A stretch of DNA of 64,000 bases, from positions 372,001 through 436,000 of the forward strand of contig NZ_FYEH01000001.1 of the NCBI RefSeq assembly GCF_900187945.1, written 5' to 3'. Below are positions 1 through 8,130 of the stretch, piece after piece. The notes under the pieces were generated by a model, which saw only the letters and a program-made list of their open reading frames with translations, did not search any database and had not been told where the DNA came from. The translations under genes and the position numbers were made by a program. The first letter of the stretch is position 1; every line of letters begins with the position of its first letter. The DNA comes from Arboricoccus pini (GTDB taxonomy: Bacteria > Pseudomonadota > Alphaproteobacteria > Geminicoccales > Geminicoccaceae).

Positions 1-1
1 T

Positions 2-118
2 TATGACTGGCTCAATCAAGTCGAAGGCGCGCTCGTGAAACCCAAGGACCCGTTGGAATATTTGAAAAAGCTGCGCTTCCATCGAGGCGTCCAGGGAGTG
101 ACAGCCTATGGCCTCTAA
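2..118 (+). CDS. thrB: Homoserine kinase, C-terminal end only (partial)
   Basis: The first 38 codons of the window, read from base 2, are the tail of a gene that begins outside it. The residues [16 protein letters not shown] match the conserved end of the ThrB type found in alphaproteobacteria (APH/aminoglycoside-kinase fold), which phosphorylates homoserine in threonine synthesis. The stop codon at 116-118 overlaps the start of rnhA by 11 bases, an arrangement common in this class. The active site lies upstream and cannot be checked. Confidence 0.8.
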   Translation, partial: YDWLNQVEGALVKPKDPLEYLKKLRFHRGVQGVTAYGL

Positions 119-590
119 GTCTGAGGCGCCAACGGACGAGGCGGTCGAGATCTTTACCGATGGCGCCTGCAGCGGCAATCCGGGGCCGGGTGGTTGGGGC
201 GCCATCCTGCGCTGGCGCGGCCATGAGCGCGAACTCTCGGGCGGGGAGCTGCTGACCACCAACAACCGCATGGAGTTGCTGGCGGCGATCTCTGCGCTGG
301 AGACTCTTTCCCGGCCGATGACGGTGGCCCTTCACACCGACAGTCAGTATTTGCGTCAGGGGATCATGACCTGGCTGCGCGGCTGGAAGGCGCGTGGCTG
401 GCTGACGGCCGATAAAAAGCCGGTCAAGAACAAGGATCTGTGGGAGCGCCTCGATCTCGCGGCCGGCCGCCACGAGATCGTCTGGCACTGGGTGAAGGGC
501 CATGCGGGCCATGTCGAGAACGAGCGGGCCGATGTCCTGGCGCGTCAGGCGATTGCCGAGATACGTGGCAAGTCAGCCGCAGCATCCTGA
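108..590 (+). CDS. rnhA: Ribonuclease HI
   Basis: This 160-residue protein has the usual length of single-domain bacterial RNase HI, which cuts the RNA strand of RNA:DNA hybrids such as Okazaki primers and R-loops. The catalytic set is complete: Asp18 in [14 protein letters not shown], Glu56 in NNRMEL, Asp78 in HTDSQY, His132 in KGHAGH and Asp142 in ERADVLA. The ATG lies inside the 3' end of thrB, so translation is probably coupled. The peroxiredoxin gene that follows faces it, 41 bases away, with no clear terminator between them. Confidence 0.96.
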   Translation: MASKSEAPTDEAVEIFTDGACSGNPGPGGWGAILRWRGHERELSGGELLTTNNRMELLAAISALETLSRPMTVALHTDSQYLRQGIMTWLRGWKARGWLTADKKPVKNKDLWERLDLAAGRHEIVWHWVKGHAGHVENERADVLARQAIAEIRGKSAAAS

Positions 591-631
591 ACTCGGCGGC
601 CCGAGCGTCGTCGAGGGTTGGGGGGCGCGGG

Positions 632-1117
632 CTAGAGCTTGTCCAAGATGGTCTGGGCGTCGCTGACTTCCATGACACCCGGCGCATCTTCGATGTTGAG
701 TTCCTTAACGATGCCATCTTCGACCAGCATCGAATAACGTTTGCTGCGCGTGCCGAGGCCAAAGCCCGAGCCATCGAAGTCGAGGCCGATCGCCTTGGTG
801 AACGTGGCGTTGCCGTCGGAGAGCATCAGCACCTTGCCAGCCGCATTCTGCTGTTTTGACCAGGCATCGAGTACGAAGACATCGTTGACGGCGACGCAGG
901 CGATCGTGTCGATGCCCTTGGCCTTAAGCTGGTCGGCCTTGTCCAGATAGCTCGGCAGGTGGCGGGCATGGCAGGTGGGAGTGAAGGCGCCAGGAACGGC
1001 GAAGATTACGACTTTCTTACCGGCCGTGAGAGCCTCGGTGGTGATCTCCGTGACCCCGTCTTCGGTCCGCGTCTTGAAGGTTGCGTCTGGGAGTTTGTGG
1101 CCACTGGCAATCGTCAT
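632..1117 (-). CDS. Peroxiredoxin (Prx5-type)
   Basis: A cytosolic thiol peroxidase of 161 residues. The peroxidatic cysteine sits in the motif VPGAFTPTCHARHLP (Cys49 from the chosen start), the hallmark of the Prx5/hybrid peroxiredoxin group that reduces hydrogen peroxide and organic hydroperoxides. No second cysteine stands in a typical 2-Cys position, so it probably uses glutathione or glutaredoxin. I chose the ATG at 1117 because an AGGA lies 8 bases before it; an ATG three codons upstream (1126) is possible. It stands alone, convergent with rnhA. Confidence 0.93.
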   Translation of the reverse strand: MTIASGHKLPDATFKTRTEDGVTEITTEALTAGKKVVIFAVPGAFTPTCHARHLPSYLDKADQLKAKGIDTIACVAVNDVFVLDAWSKQQNAAGKVLMLSDGNATFTKAIGLDFDGSGFGLGTRSKRYSMLVEDGIVKELNIEDAPGVMEVSDAQTILDKL

Positions 1118-1327
1118 GGTGAGCATCCTGGTTGAAGGTCGCGCTGGCCGCCCCGAGGCTGATGCCAGCGCGACCTACCATGGCGAAGTGGAAGCAGGGG
1201 CGCAATCGGGCGGTGCTGGCAAGGCTCTGTTAATCTCTTTTCCTTACTCTGCGGCAGGGTGGCACCGGGACGATGTCCGCATCGCCTGGGCCCTTTTTGC
1301 AAGCCTTGCTGGTGGGTGTCGTCGCGG

Positions 1328-2179
1328 ATGGATGATGGGCGGTTTTTTTCGCGTCTGACCGGTGCGATGCTCGTGGTGCTGGCTATCGTCCTGATCGTCG
1401 CGGTCCCATGGACACGCGCTAGGGCAGACGAGGCTCCGCTCGACATCAAGGACGTCTGTACGGCGGCGATCCTTCAAGCCGAGAAGTTGGAGAACATTCC
1501 TGAGCGCCTGCTGCTGGCCGTGGCCATGGCGGAATCGGGGCGCTGGGATAAGGCCGCCAAGCAGAGCTATGCTTGGCCCTGGACCGTGACGAATGGCGGG
1601 GCAGGCAGTTTTTTCAAGAGCCGCGAGGAAGCGCTGCAGCAGGTGAGCAACCTGCAGGCCGCAGGTCAGTCGAATATTGATGTGGGGTGCATGCAGGTCA
1701 ATCTGCGCGCCCATCCACGCGCCTTTCCCGATCTCATCACTGCCTTCGATCCTGTCAGCAACGCACAATACGCCGCGCATTTTCTACATGCCCTGTTCCA
1801 GGAGACGGGCGATTGGTCAAAGGCCGTGGCCTATTACCATTCGAGGACCCCGGAGCGGGGCTCGGCCTATCGCGACCGTGTCTACGCCAAGCTCGAAAAG
1901 CTGAGCCCCTCCGACCCGGCGCTGGCGGCAGCACGGCTGCCCGAGGCACCGTTTGAACCGTTGAGCCATGACGACACGGCTGCGGCGCAAAAGGTCATGA
2001 GGATCTGGCACTGGCTGCGCGAGGGACAGCGCAGTTCCCTGGTCGCGCAGGCGAATGCCGCCGAGAGTCGATCCGTCGAGCCGGTGGCCGTAGCCGAGAC
2101 AAGGCGGCTCAATGGCGCTGGCGGTATCGGTGTCGGCAGGCTCTTGGGCCGGGCTGCTCTTCCGATTGCGGTGCGCTAG
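1328..2179 (+). CDS. Membrane-anchored lytic transglycosylase (SLT domain)
   Basis: A 283-residue protein with an N-terminal hydrophobic segment (about residues 13-28) that exports or anchors it, followed by a soluble-lytic-transglycosylase-type domain. The probable catalytic glutamate is Glu69 in AMAESGRW; the later blocks NIDVGCMQVNL and AVAYYHSRTPERG are typical of the fold. Such enzymes cleave the glycan strands of peptidoglycan to a 1,6-anhydro product. The C-terminal 90 residues are low in recognisable features. A GTG at 1259 is in frame, but the ATG at 1328 gives a normal signal sequence. An ATG at 1367 would also keep the hydrophobic core. Confidence 0.88.
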   Translation: MDDGRFFSRLTGAMLVVLAIVLIVAVPWTRARADEAPLDIKDVCTAAILQAEKLENIPERLLLAVAMAESGRWDKAAKQSYAWPWTVTNGGAGSFFKSREEALQQVSNLQAAGQSNIDVGCMQVNLRAHPRAFPDLITAFDPVSNAQYAAHFLHALFQETGDWSKAVAYYHSRTPERGSAYRDRVYAKLEKLSPSDPALAAARLPEAPFEPLSHDDTAAAQKVMRIWHWLREGQRSSLVAQANAAESRSVEPVAVAETRRLNGAGGIGVGRLLGRAALPIAVR

Positions 2180-2260
2180 CGCCGACGTGGCAAGAGAAGT
2201 GGCAAGCTGGGCGACGCGTCACCTTGTGGCTGGCCGCATGACACTCTATCTCGGAGATCC

Positions 2261-2839
2261 ATGGACTCCTCGAGCTTGAACCCTGACGAACTCGCCGGCC
2301 GGCTGCTTCTCGCGACGCCGGCGATAGGCGATCCGCGCTTTAGTCACAGCGTGATTTTTCTCTGCGCGCATTCTGATCAGGGTGCGATGGGGCTGGTCGT
2401 GAACCAGTTGAGCGAGGGTGTGCGCTTCAAGTCGATCATGGAGCAGTTCGACCTGCCGGCAAACCGGGAGCCGGAGCGAGAGGTTCCGGTGCATGTGGGC
2501 GGCCCCGTCGAGGGATCGCGTGGCTTCGTCCTCCACACACCTGATTTCGTGCGCGAATCGACGTTGATCATCGACGATCATTATGCGCTGACGGCGACGG
2601 TCGACATCCTCAAGGCGATTGCCCTGAATGAGGGGCCAAGGCGCTGCGTCTTCGCGCTTGGTTACACGGGCTGGGCGCCGGGCCAGCTCGATGCCGAGAT
2701 CCGCGATAATGGCTGGCTGGTAGCCCCGGCGGATGTCGAATTGGTCTATGGCGGTGAGCACGAGCAGAAATGGTCGAGGGCCATGGGGCGACTGGGCATC
2801 GATCCCGGGCTTTTCTCCTCCGTGGCCGGCCACGCCTGA
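2261..2839 (+). CDS. YqgE/AlgH family protein (UPF0301)
   Basis: A 192-residue member of the YqgE/AlgH family, recognised from LAGRLLLATPAIGDPRFSHS near the start, the block GAMGLVVNQ and the late block GYTGWAPGQLDAEI. The family is widespread and structurally known but has no settled biochemical role; AlgH was named for an effect on alginate in Pseudomonas. The length is normal. Its stop is five bases before the next gene, which suggests cotranscription with the CoA-binding protein. Confidence 0.93.
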   Translation: MDSSSLNPDELAGRLLLATPAIGDPRFSHSVIFLCAHSDQGAMGLVVNQLSEGVRFKSIMEQFDLPANREPEREVPVHVGGPVEGSRGFVLHTPDFVRESTLIIDDHYALTATVDILKAIALNEGPRRCVFALGYTGWAPGQLDAEIRDNGWLVAPADVELVYGGEHEQKWSRAMGRLGIDPGLFSSVAGHA

Positions 2840-2843
2840 ATTC

Positions 2844-3260
2844 ATGGAGGATGTCGATCTATCGGCCATCCTGCGCGAGACCCGCAGCATCGCCGTTCTT
2901 GGTGCCAGCACCAATCCGGCCCGTCCATCCCACAGCGTGACCGGCTATCTCGTGAGCGCCGGCTTTGCGGTCTATCCCGTCAACCCGGCTTGTGCCGGTC
3001 AGCACCTCTTCGATCGATTGGTCCTCCCTGACCTCGCGGGCCTGGGCTTCGTGCCGGATCTGGTCGATATCTTTCGCCGCAGCGAGGAGGCCGGAGCCCT
3101 GATCGATGCGGCGGTGGCGATGGGCGTGCGGTGCGTGTGGCTGCAGCTTGGCGTGCATGCCGACGCGGCATCGTCGCGCGCTCGCAGCGCGGGAACGATC
3201 GTGGTCCAGGACCGCTGTCTGAAAGTCGAACACGCCCGGCTGATGGGCCATAGCGCTTAA
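2844..3260 (+). CDS. CoA-binding domain protein
   Basis: A 138-residue single-domain protein of the CoA-binding (YccU-like) family. The Rossmann-type start SIAVLGASTNPARPSHSV and the segment VYPVNPACAGQ are diagnostic, as is the later VWLQLGVHADAA. The domain resembles the CoA-binding part of succinyl-CoA synthetase alpha, but stand-alone members have no defined reaction. The start at 2844 is the first ATG after the yqgE stop; the longer reading frame upstream is antisense-like overlap with yqgE. It is probably cotranscribed with yqgE. Confidence 0.9.
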   Translation: MEDVDLSAILRETRSIAVLGASTNPARPSHSVTGYLVSAGFAVYPVNPACAGQHLFDRLVLPDLAGLGFVPDLVDIFRRSEEAGALIDAAVAMGVRCVWLQLGVHADAASSRARSAGTIVVQDRCLKVEHARLMGHSA

Positions 3261-3261
3261 A

Positions 3262-3315
3262 TGCCTGATCCCGCTTGCACCCATGCGCCATGCTTGAGAG
3301 CATGCTGAAAAGGGG
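3262..3315 (+). promoter_or_regulatory. Leader of the sulfhydrylase gene; weak SAM-II riboswitch-like match
   Basis: The 64-base gap before the O-acetylhomoserine sulfhydrylase gene contains GATCCCGCTTGCACCC and ends GCTGAAAAGGGG. This recalls parts of SAM-II riboswitches, which precede metA/metZ genes in alphaproteobacteria. However, the conserved TGATTT and TTAAA blocks are not evident, and a small hairpin (CATGCT, loop, AGCATG, 3292-3307) occupies the 3' half. I regard this as a suggestion only. Confidence 0.22.
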
Positions 3316-3324
3316 AGGGCACAA

Positions 3325-4602
3325 ATGTCAGATGAATGGGGTTTCGAAACGCGGGCCGTGCATGTCGGGGGCGGTCCGGACCCTGCAACCGGTGCCAGGG
3401 CGGTGCCGATCTATCAGACGACTTCCTACGTCTTCGAGGATGCGGAGCACGCCGCTGCGCTCTTCGATCTGCGGCAGTTCGGCAATATCTATAGCCGTTT
3501 GACCAATCCTACGGTGTCGGCGCTGGAGGCGCGGATGGCCGCGCTCGAGGGCGGCTCTGGGGCCTGCGCTACGGCCTCGGGCCATGCAGCGCAGTTCCTT
3601 ACCTTCTTGAACCTGTTGCAGCCGGGCAATCATGTCGTGGCTGGTTCCAAGCTATATGGCGGCTCGATCTCGCAGATGCGCCAGACCTTCCCGCAATTTG
3701 GCTGGGAGGTGAGCTTCGTCGACCAGCGCGACCTCGCAGCACTGGAGATGGCGATTCGCCCCAGCACGCGAGCACTCTTCGTCGAGAGCGTCTCCAATCC
3801 CGATGGGATCGTGGCCGACATCGAGGCGATTGCCAGGATCGCGCACGCGGCGGGCGTGCCGCTGATCGTCGATAACACGCTGCCCACGCCCTATCTCTGC
3901 CAGCCGCTGCGCTGGGGAGCCGATATCGTCGTCCACTCGCTCACCAAGTATGTGGGCGGTCACGGCAACTCGATTGGCGGTGTCATCGTCGAGGGTGGTA
4001 CCTTCGATTGGGACAACGGCAAGTTTCCGCTCATGACGGAGCCTAGCGAAGCCTATCACGGGTTGCGATTCTACGAGACCTTCAAAGGCCTGGCCCTTAC
4101 CGTGCGCAACAAGGCGATAGGCCTGCGCGACATTGGCCCGGCACTCTCGCCCTTCAATGCGTTTCTCCTCTTGCAGGGCACCGAGACGCTCGCGCTGCGC
4201 ATGGATCGGCACATCGCCAACGCCGACAAGGTCGCCGCCTGGCTGGAGACGCGACCCGGGGTCGCCTGGGTCTCCTATGGGCGTCTGCCAGCGAACCGGA
4301 CGAAAGTGGCCGAGAAATATTGCCCGCGCGGTCTGGGCTCGGTCTTCACTTTCGGTCTCGAGGGGGGCTACGAGGCCGGGGTCCGGATCGTTAACGCCTG
4401 CAAGCTGCTCTCGCATGTGGCCAATATCGGCGATACGCGCTCGTTGATCATCCATCCAGCCTCGACGACGCATCGCCAACTAAGCGATGCGGAACGCCGG
4501 GCGGCTGGCGCCGGGCCGGACGTTGTCCGCCTCTCGATCGGCATCGAGCGTGCGGAGGATATCATCGCCGACCTCGATCAGGCGCTTTGCGCTCTCGGTT
4601 GA
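3325..4602 (+). CDS. metY: O-acetylhomoserine aminocarboxypropyltransferase (sulfhydrylase)
   Basis: A 425-residue PLP enzyme of the Cys/Met metabolism family that joins O-acetylhomoserine with sulfide to give homocysteine. The PLP lysine is Lys208 in HSLTKYVGGHGN. Other family blocks are IYSRLTNPT near residue 55, ATASGHAAQ near residue 90 and VDNTLPTPYLCQPL before the lysine. The length and the GHGN element fit the long MetY/O-acetylhomoserine type better than cystathionine synthases of about 390 residues. The leader GGGGAGGG lies close to the ATG. It is convergent with the kinase gene, nine bases apart. Confidence 0.93.
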   Translation: MSDEWGFETRAVHVGGGPDPATGARAVPIYQTTSYVFEDAEHAAALFDLRQFGNIYSRLTNPTVSALEARMAALEGGSGACATASGHAAQFLTFLNLLQPGNHVVAGSKLYGGSISQMRQTFPQFGWEVSFVDQRDLAALEMAIRPSTRALFVESVSNPDGIVADIEAIARIAHAAGVPLIVDNTLPTPYLCQPLRWGADIVVHSLTKYVGGHGNSIGGVIVEGGTFDWDNGKFPLMTEPSEAYHGLRFYETFKGLALTVRNKAIGLRDIGPALSPFNAFLLLQGTETLALRMDRHIANADKVAAWLETRPGVAWVSYGRLPANRTKVAEKYCPRGLGSVFTFGLEGGYEAGVRIVNACKLLSHVANIGDTRSLIIHPASTTHRQLSDAERRAAGAGPDVVRLSIGIERAEDIIADLDQALCALG

Positions 4603-4611
4603 GAACGGCGC

Positions 4612-5640
4612 TCAATGGCCGCGCGCGGCCTCCTCGAAGAGGGGAAGGAGCGGCTCGCTGGCCCTGGGACCAAAGATGCCAAGAATGCTGGCAGCGGACG
4701 CCGATGCCAGACGGCCGGAGGCCTCGAGGTCGAGCCCGGCCGTCAGGCCGCGCAGGAAGCCGGCGGCGAAGAGGTCGCCAGCGCCTGTCGTATCCAGTAC
4801 TGTCGGGCAGGGTGAGGCCGCGATGTCGATGCGTCGCTCGCCCTTGACGATGACCGAGCCCAGGGCGCCTCGGGTCAGGGCAGCGATCTCCACATGGGGC
4901 GCGATCGCCTGAACGGCTGCATCGAAATCATCTGTCTCGAAGAGCGCGGTGATCTCCGCCTCGTTGGCAAAGAGGATATCGACGCGGCCATGGATGAGAT
5001 CGAGGAACTCGCTCCTCCAGCGACCGACGCAGAAGGGGTCGGACAAAGTGAGGGCCACTTTGTTGCCGACTTTGTGCGCGATGTCGGCGGCCTTGATGCA
5101 GGCAGCCTTGGCGGCGGGCTTGTCCCAGAGATAGCCCTCAAGATAGACGACGTGGCCACTAGCGACGAGAGCCTCGTCGACGTCGTCCGGGCAAAGCTCG
5201 ACACAGGCACCCAGATAGGTCTGCATCGTGCGCTGCGCATCCTCCGGCACGAAAACGAGGCAGCGCGCGGTGGGCGGCCCGCTCGTGGCGGGCGCGTTCT
5301 CGAAGGTGACGCCCGAGGCCCTGAGATCATGCGCGAAGATCTTGCCGAAGGCGTCGTCATGGACCCGGCCGATAAAGGCAGCCTTACCGCCCAGCGAGGC
5401 AATGGCGGCAACCGTATTCGCGGCGGAGCCGCCCGAGACCTCGCGCGCCGCGCCCATCTTGGCATAGAGAAAATCGCTGCGCTCGCGATCGACCAGCGTC
5501 ATCGTCCCCTTGGCGAGGCCGAGCTCGGCTATCTGTTGATCGCTCGCGGCGGCAAGAATGTCGATGATCGCATTGCCGATCCCGACGACATCAAAAGATT
5601 GGCGCGCGCTTGAAATCGTCATCGAGGGCTTCGTCTCCAA
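4612..5640 (-). CDS. Adenosine-kinase-like sugar kinase (PfkB family)
   Basis: A 342-residue ribokinase-fold kinase. The N-terminal block VVGIGNAIIDILA, the middle SGGSAANTVAAIASLGG (substrate side) and the C-terminal signature DTTGAGDLFAAGFL with the catalytic aspartate are all present. Alphaproteobacterial proteins of this type are usually annotated adenosine kinase, phosphorylating adenosine to AMP; the sequence alone does not prove the substrate. Starts at Met1 or Met7 are both possible. It is divergent from the bactofilin gene and convergent with metY. Confidence 0.87.
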   Translation of the reverse strand: METKPSMTISSARQSFDVVGIGNAIIDILAAASDQQIAELGLAKGTMTLVDRERSDFLYAKMGAAREVSGGSAANTVAAIASLGGKAAFIGRVHDDAFGKIFAHDLRASGVTFENAPATSGPPTARCLVFVPEDAQRTMQTYLGACVELCPDDVDEALVASGHVVYLEGYLWDKPAAKAACIKAADIAHKVGNKVALTLSDPFCVGRWRSEFLDLIHGRVDILFANEAEITALFETDDFDAAVQAIAPHVEIAALTRGALGSVIVKGERRIDIAASPCPTVLDTTGAGDLFAAGFLRGLTAGLDLEASGRLASASAASILGIFGPRASEPLLPLFEEAARGH

Positions 5641-5728
5641 AGGGCAAATCGCAATGTCGTGCCGGCCTTATAGCGTCCGCGAAATCGATTTGTACGGTAT
5701 GGCCTCGGATTTGTCTTTGCGCTACGGT

Positions 5729-5756
5729 TTGACTTGCCGTCGTGCTTGCGCATAAC
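5729..5756 (+). promoter_or_regulatory. Possible sigma-70-type promoter for the bactofilin gene
   Basis: TTGACT (5729-5734) and CATAAC (5751-5756) are separated by 16 bases, about 70 bases before the bactofilin start codon. The site lies in the 186-base gap between the divergent kinase and bactofilin genes. The -35 box is good and the -10 box fair; this is a pattern match only. Confidence 0.35.
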
Positions 5757-5826
5757 ACTTGCCTCACGTCGCTTGCCGAGCGGTCACTCCGGCCGTTCAA
5801 GACGACCAGAACCAGAGGGCTGTTGA

Positions 5827-6342
5827 ATGTTCCGTAGGAAGGAGAACGAGCCCGCCCGTCCGGCTGGCAGCGAGACCAAGGTGGATAGCACGATCGGGCG
5901 GCCAGCTTTGGACGTGAAGTCGCAGCCAGAACTGCCGCGTCGCCAGGTCGATCTGCCGACTGCGCCCAGCGCGTTCGCTGAGAAAGCCGAGCCCAAGAGC
6001 GATCCAGCCGAGACCAAGAAGCTGATCGTCGGGCCGGGTATCAGCCTTGCGGGCGAGATCACCGCCTGCGATCGCCTGATCGTGCAGGGCAGTGTCCAGG
6101 TCACGTTGAACCAGACCAAGGCGATCGAGATCTCGGAAGAGGGCCGTTTCACCAACGGCAAGGCCGAGGTCGAGGAGGCGGACATTAGCGGCCTCTATGA
6201 GGGCGAATTGACCGTCAGAAAGCGTCTGATCATCCGCTCGTCCGGCCAGGTCAAGGGTACGGTTCGCTACGGCGAGATCGAGATCGAGACGGGGGGTAAG
6301 CTCTCGGGCTCCGTATCGATGCTGACCGACAAGGCTTCTTGA
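5827..6342 (+). CDS. Bactofilin (polymer-forming cytoskeletal protein)
   Basis: A 171-residue protein with a disordered, Pro/Ala/Lys-rich N-terminus (about 60 residues) followed by a bactofilin beta-helix domain. The domain begins LIVGPGISLAGEITACDRLIVQG and shows the regular spacing of hydrophobic and glycine residues (GRFTNGKAEVEEADISG, GQVKGTVRYGEIEIE) typical of right-handed beta-helices. Bactofilins polymerise without nucleotide and help localise cell-wall or stalk-building enzymes. The downstream small lipoprotein gene begins 24 bases after it and may be cotranscribed. Confidence 0.93.
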   Translation: MFRRKENEPARPAGSETKVDSTIGRPALDVKSQPELPRRQVDLPTAPSAFAEKAEPKSDPAETKKLIVGPGISLAGEITACDRLIVQGSVQVTLNQTKAIEISEEGRFTNGKAEVEEADISGLYEGELTVRKRLIIRSSGQVKGTVRYGEIEIETGGKLSGSVSMLTDKAS

Positions 6343-6366
6343 GCCAGGCTCCATTCGGCTTCGAAC

Positions 6367-6756
6367 ATGGCGTTAGATGGTTGGTGCGCGGGGTCGAGAT
6401 TTCTCGGCCCCATGCTTTTTCTCGGTATGGCAACGTTGCTCGGTGCCTGTGCCGATATGAGCGATTCGACCGGCGGGGGAGCGCCTGGGGCTTATGGTGC
6501 GCGGCCCGTATTGGGCATGACGCCTGCAGCCGTGCGCAAGCTTCTGGGCGAGCCCGCGCTCCGGCGTCCGGAACCGCCCGGCGATTACTGGCGCTACAGT
6601 CTCGATGGATGCGCGCTCGGCCTGTTCCTGTTCAAGGAGCAGGGCGCTAGCGAAGAACACGTCACCTATTACGACGCGCGTTCACTGGTCGCCGGCACGG
6701 ATCGATGCGCTACATGGCGCGCTCGGCTGGGACCGCCGACGGCTCCGGGCGCCTGA
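6367..6756 (+). CDS. Small lipoprotein of unknown function
   Basis: A 129-residue protein with an N-terminal hydrophobic segment ending in a lipobox LLGAC (Cys28), so it is probably lipidated and membrane-bound. The mature part has the block VLGMTPAAVRKLLGEPALRRPEPPGDYWRY, which resembles the SmpA/BamE-type GMT...LGEP repeat fold. A second cysteine pair is present later. No Shine-Dalgarno sequence stands out before the ATG, so the start is uncertain. It follows bactofilin on the same strand and meets the methyltransferase gene head to tail with one base between them. Confidence 0.72.
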   Translation: MALDGWCAGSRFLGPMLFLGMATLLGACADMSDSTGGGAPGAYGARPVLGMTPAAVRKLLGEPALRRPEPPGDYWRYSLDGCALGLFLFKEQGASEEHVTYYDARSLVAGTDRCATWRARLGPPTAPGA

Positions 6757-6757
6757 T

Positions 6758-7561
6758 TCAGTCTGGCTGCCAGCCGATGACGAAAAGAATGTCGAAGCTC
6801 GCCGGCAGACGGCCCGTCGCCAGCCCGAAATTTGCCACATAGGCCGACTGGGTCGCCTGTAGAAGGGCGCGGTTCAGAGGTGGCTGATCCTTCGCCTGAA
6901 CCAGGAGACTGGTTTCGGCCATCGCCCGCAGATCGCGAATGAGCGCCAGGACGTCTGGATAGGTGACGTCGATGCGATCCAGGTCCGCCATCGGCAGCGC
7001 AAAGCCGGCGCGCTGCATGAGGGCTCCCATGTCACGCACGTCGATTGACGGATGGACCCGGGCGGCAGCGCCTCCGCTGCTGGCGAGTTCTGCCTGAGCC
7101 AGCGCAAAACGGAGCTCGTGTAACGTGTCGCCGCCGGGCAGGGCCGCTAGGAAGAAACCCCCAGGTCGCAGGCAAAGTCGGATCTGGCTGAGCGCGCCCG
7201 GCAGGTCGTTGAGCTTGTGCAACGCCATGACGCTGAGGACGGCATCGAAGCTGGCTGGCTTGAACGGCAGCCGCTCCTCGTCGAGGACAAGGCAGCAGCC
7301 TTGCTTTTCCAGTGTTGCCGAGGTCAGATCGCTCTCGATGAGAACAGGCGGCAGGCGCCCGATTGCGGCCAGCGCATGGCGCAGGATGCCATGCGTGCTG
7401 CCGAGCTCGAGCACGCGCTCCGTCGGACGCGCAATATCGGCAAATCGTTCCGCTAGGCGGGCAGCAAGCTCTGGCCGCAGGAAATCCGTAGCCGCAGGCG
7501 CCTCAAGCCGGGAGCGGCGCATTCTTGCGCGGCGACGATCGAAAATTTGCGGAACGGACAA
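6758..7561 (-). CDS. Class I SAM-dependent methyltransferase (BioC/NDUFAF5-like)
   Basis: A 267-residue protein. The first 15 residues, MSVPQIFDRRRARMRR, and the motif I variant VLELGSTHGILRHAL are characteristic of the alphaproteobacterial group related to mitochondrial NDUFAF5 and to BioC. The loops AVLSVMALHKLNDLPGAL (post II) and RPGGFFLAALPGGDTL (post III) fit a class I methyltransferase. NDUFAF5 acts as an arginine hydroxylase on complex I, so the reaction here is open. The protein has the family's usual length. It is convergent with the lipoprotein gene. Confidence 0.82.
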   Translation of the reverse strand: MSVPQIFDRRRARMRRSRLEAPAATDFLRPELAARLAERFADIARPTERVLELGSTHGILRHALAAIGRLPPVLIESDLTSATLEKQGCCLVLDEERLPFKPASFDAVLSVMALHKLNDLPGALSQIRLCLRPGGFFLAALPGGDTLHELRFALAQAELASSGGAAARVHPSIDVRDMGALMQRAGFALPMADLDRIDVTYPDVLALIRDLRAMAETSLLVQAKDQPPLNRALLQATQSAYVANFGLATGRLPASFDILFVIGWQPD

Positions 7562-7776
7562 CGACTTGCTCGCGGACAGGCTGAAAAGAAACCACCGGCT
7601 CAGGTGGTGGAGCAGAGGTAAGCCCTGTCCTCGGTTCGATCAATGCGGCCAGTAAAGGTAGCCCATCGCTTTGCCGCCGGCGCCAGTCGTGCCATGGGCC
7701 TTTTGCTTGCCGGCAACCATCAGCGCCGGGCTTAAGCCGCTACCTGCGGGCGGCGCGCGCTCTGGGCCGCAGATCG

Positions 7777-7848
7777 CCGCAAGCCCGGTACTCAGCATCA
7801 AGATTGCCGGTGAAGCGGGTTGCCGATGTAGCCCGCAATGCGGAAAAT
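7777..7848. repeat. Possible copy 1 of a dispersed palindromic repeat
   Basis: The 23 bases at 7777-7799 match 19703-19725 at 17 positions, and the following part (GGGTTGCCGATGTAGCCCGCAATG) parallels GGATTGCCTGCTTCGGCCGGCAT at 19744-19767. Both recall the dispersed intergenic family of GGATTsCCGC...GCGGGmAT palindromes common in proteobacteria. Both copies lie at gene ends in intergenic DNA. Only two copies are visible here, so the assignment is tentative. Confidence 0.4.
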
Positions 7849-8130
7849 TCCGATAAGATCGCTCTGGTCACCACCGTCACGACCATCGCCGCCCTCAAGC
7901 CAGACACAGACATAGTCGGATAAGGCAGCCACGCTCTTCGCATCGACATCGACATACTGCCGCATGAGGAATGCCCCGTCGACCAGCGTTCCGGCAGAGT
8001 ACTCCAAGAAGCTCTCCCGCCGGTTGATATCGAGACGGTGTCGAAGATCCCGCTTAGATCGATCTTGGCTTCCACCGTGTTGCGATGTTGCGCTGCCTGG
8101 CATTGTGCTCGGTTCACGTTCCCTGATCAT
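7798..8130 (-). CDS. Hypothetical small ORF, doubtful
   Basis: An open frame of 110 codons with an ATG at 8130, directly downstream (on this strand) of a very AT-rich stretch that could supply a promoter. The central part VDGAFLMRQYVDVDAKSVAALSDYVCVWL reads like a folded protein, but I recognise no family. The last residues run into the repeat at 7777-7848, so the C-terminus may be truncated. There is no convincing ribosome binding site. It could equally be chance. Confidence 0.28.
   Translation of the reverse strand: MIREREPSTMPGSATSQHGGSQDRSKRDLRHRLDINRRESFLEYSAGTLVDGAFLMRQYVDVDAKSVAALSDYVCVWLEGGDGRDGGDQSDLIGIFRIAGYIGNPLHRQS

Noticed and set aside
7605-7660. tRNA-like T-arm string GGTTCGATC
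   Set aside because: No flanking stems form a cloverleaf on either strand, and no acceptor stem or anticodon arm fits.
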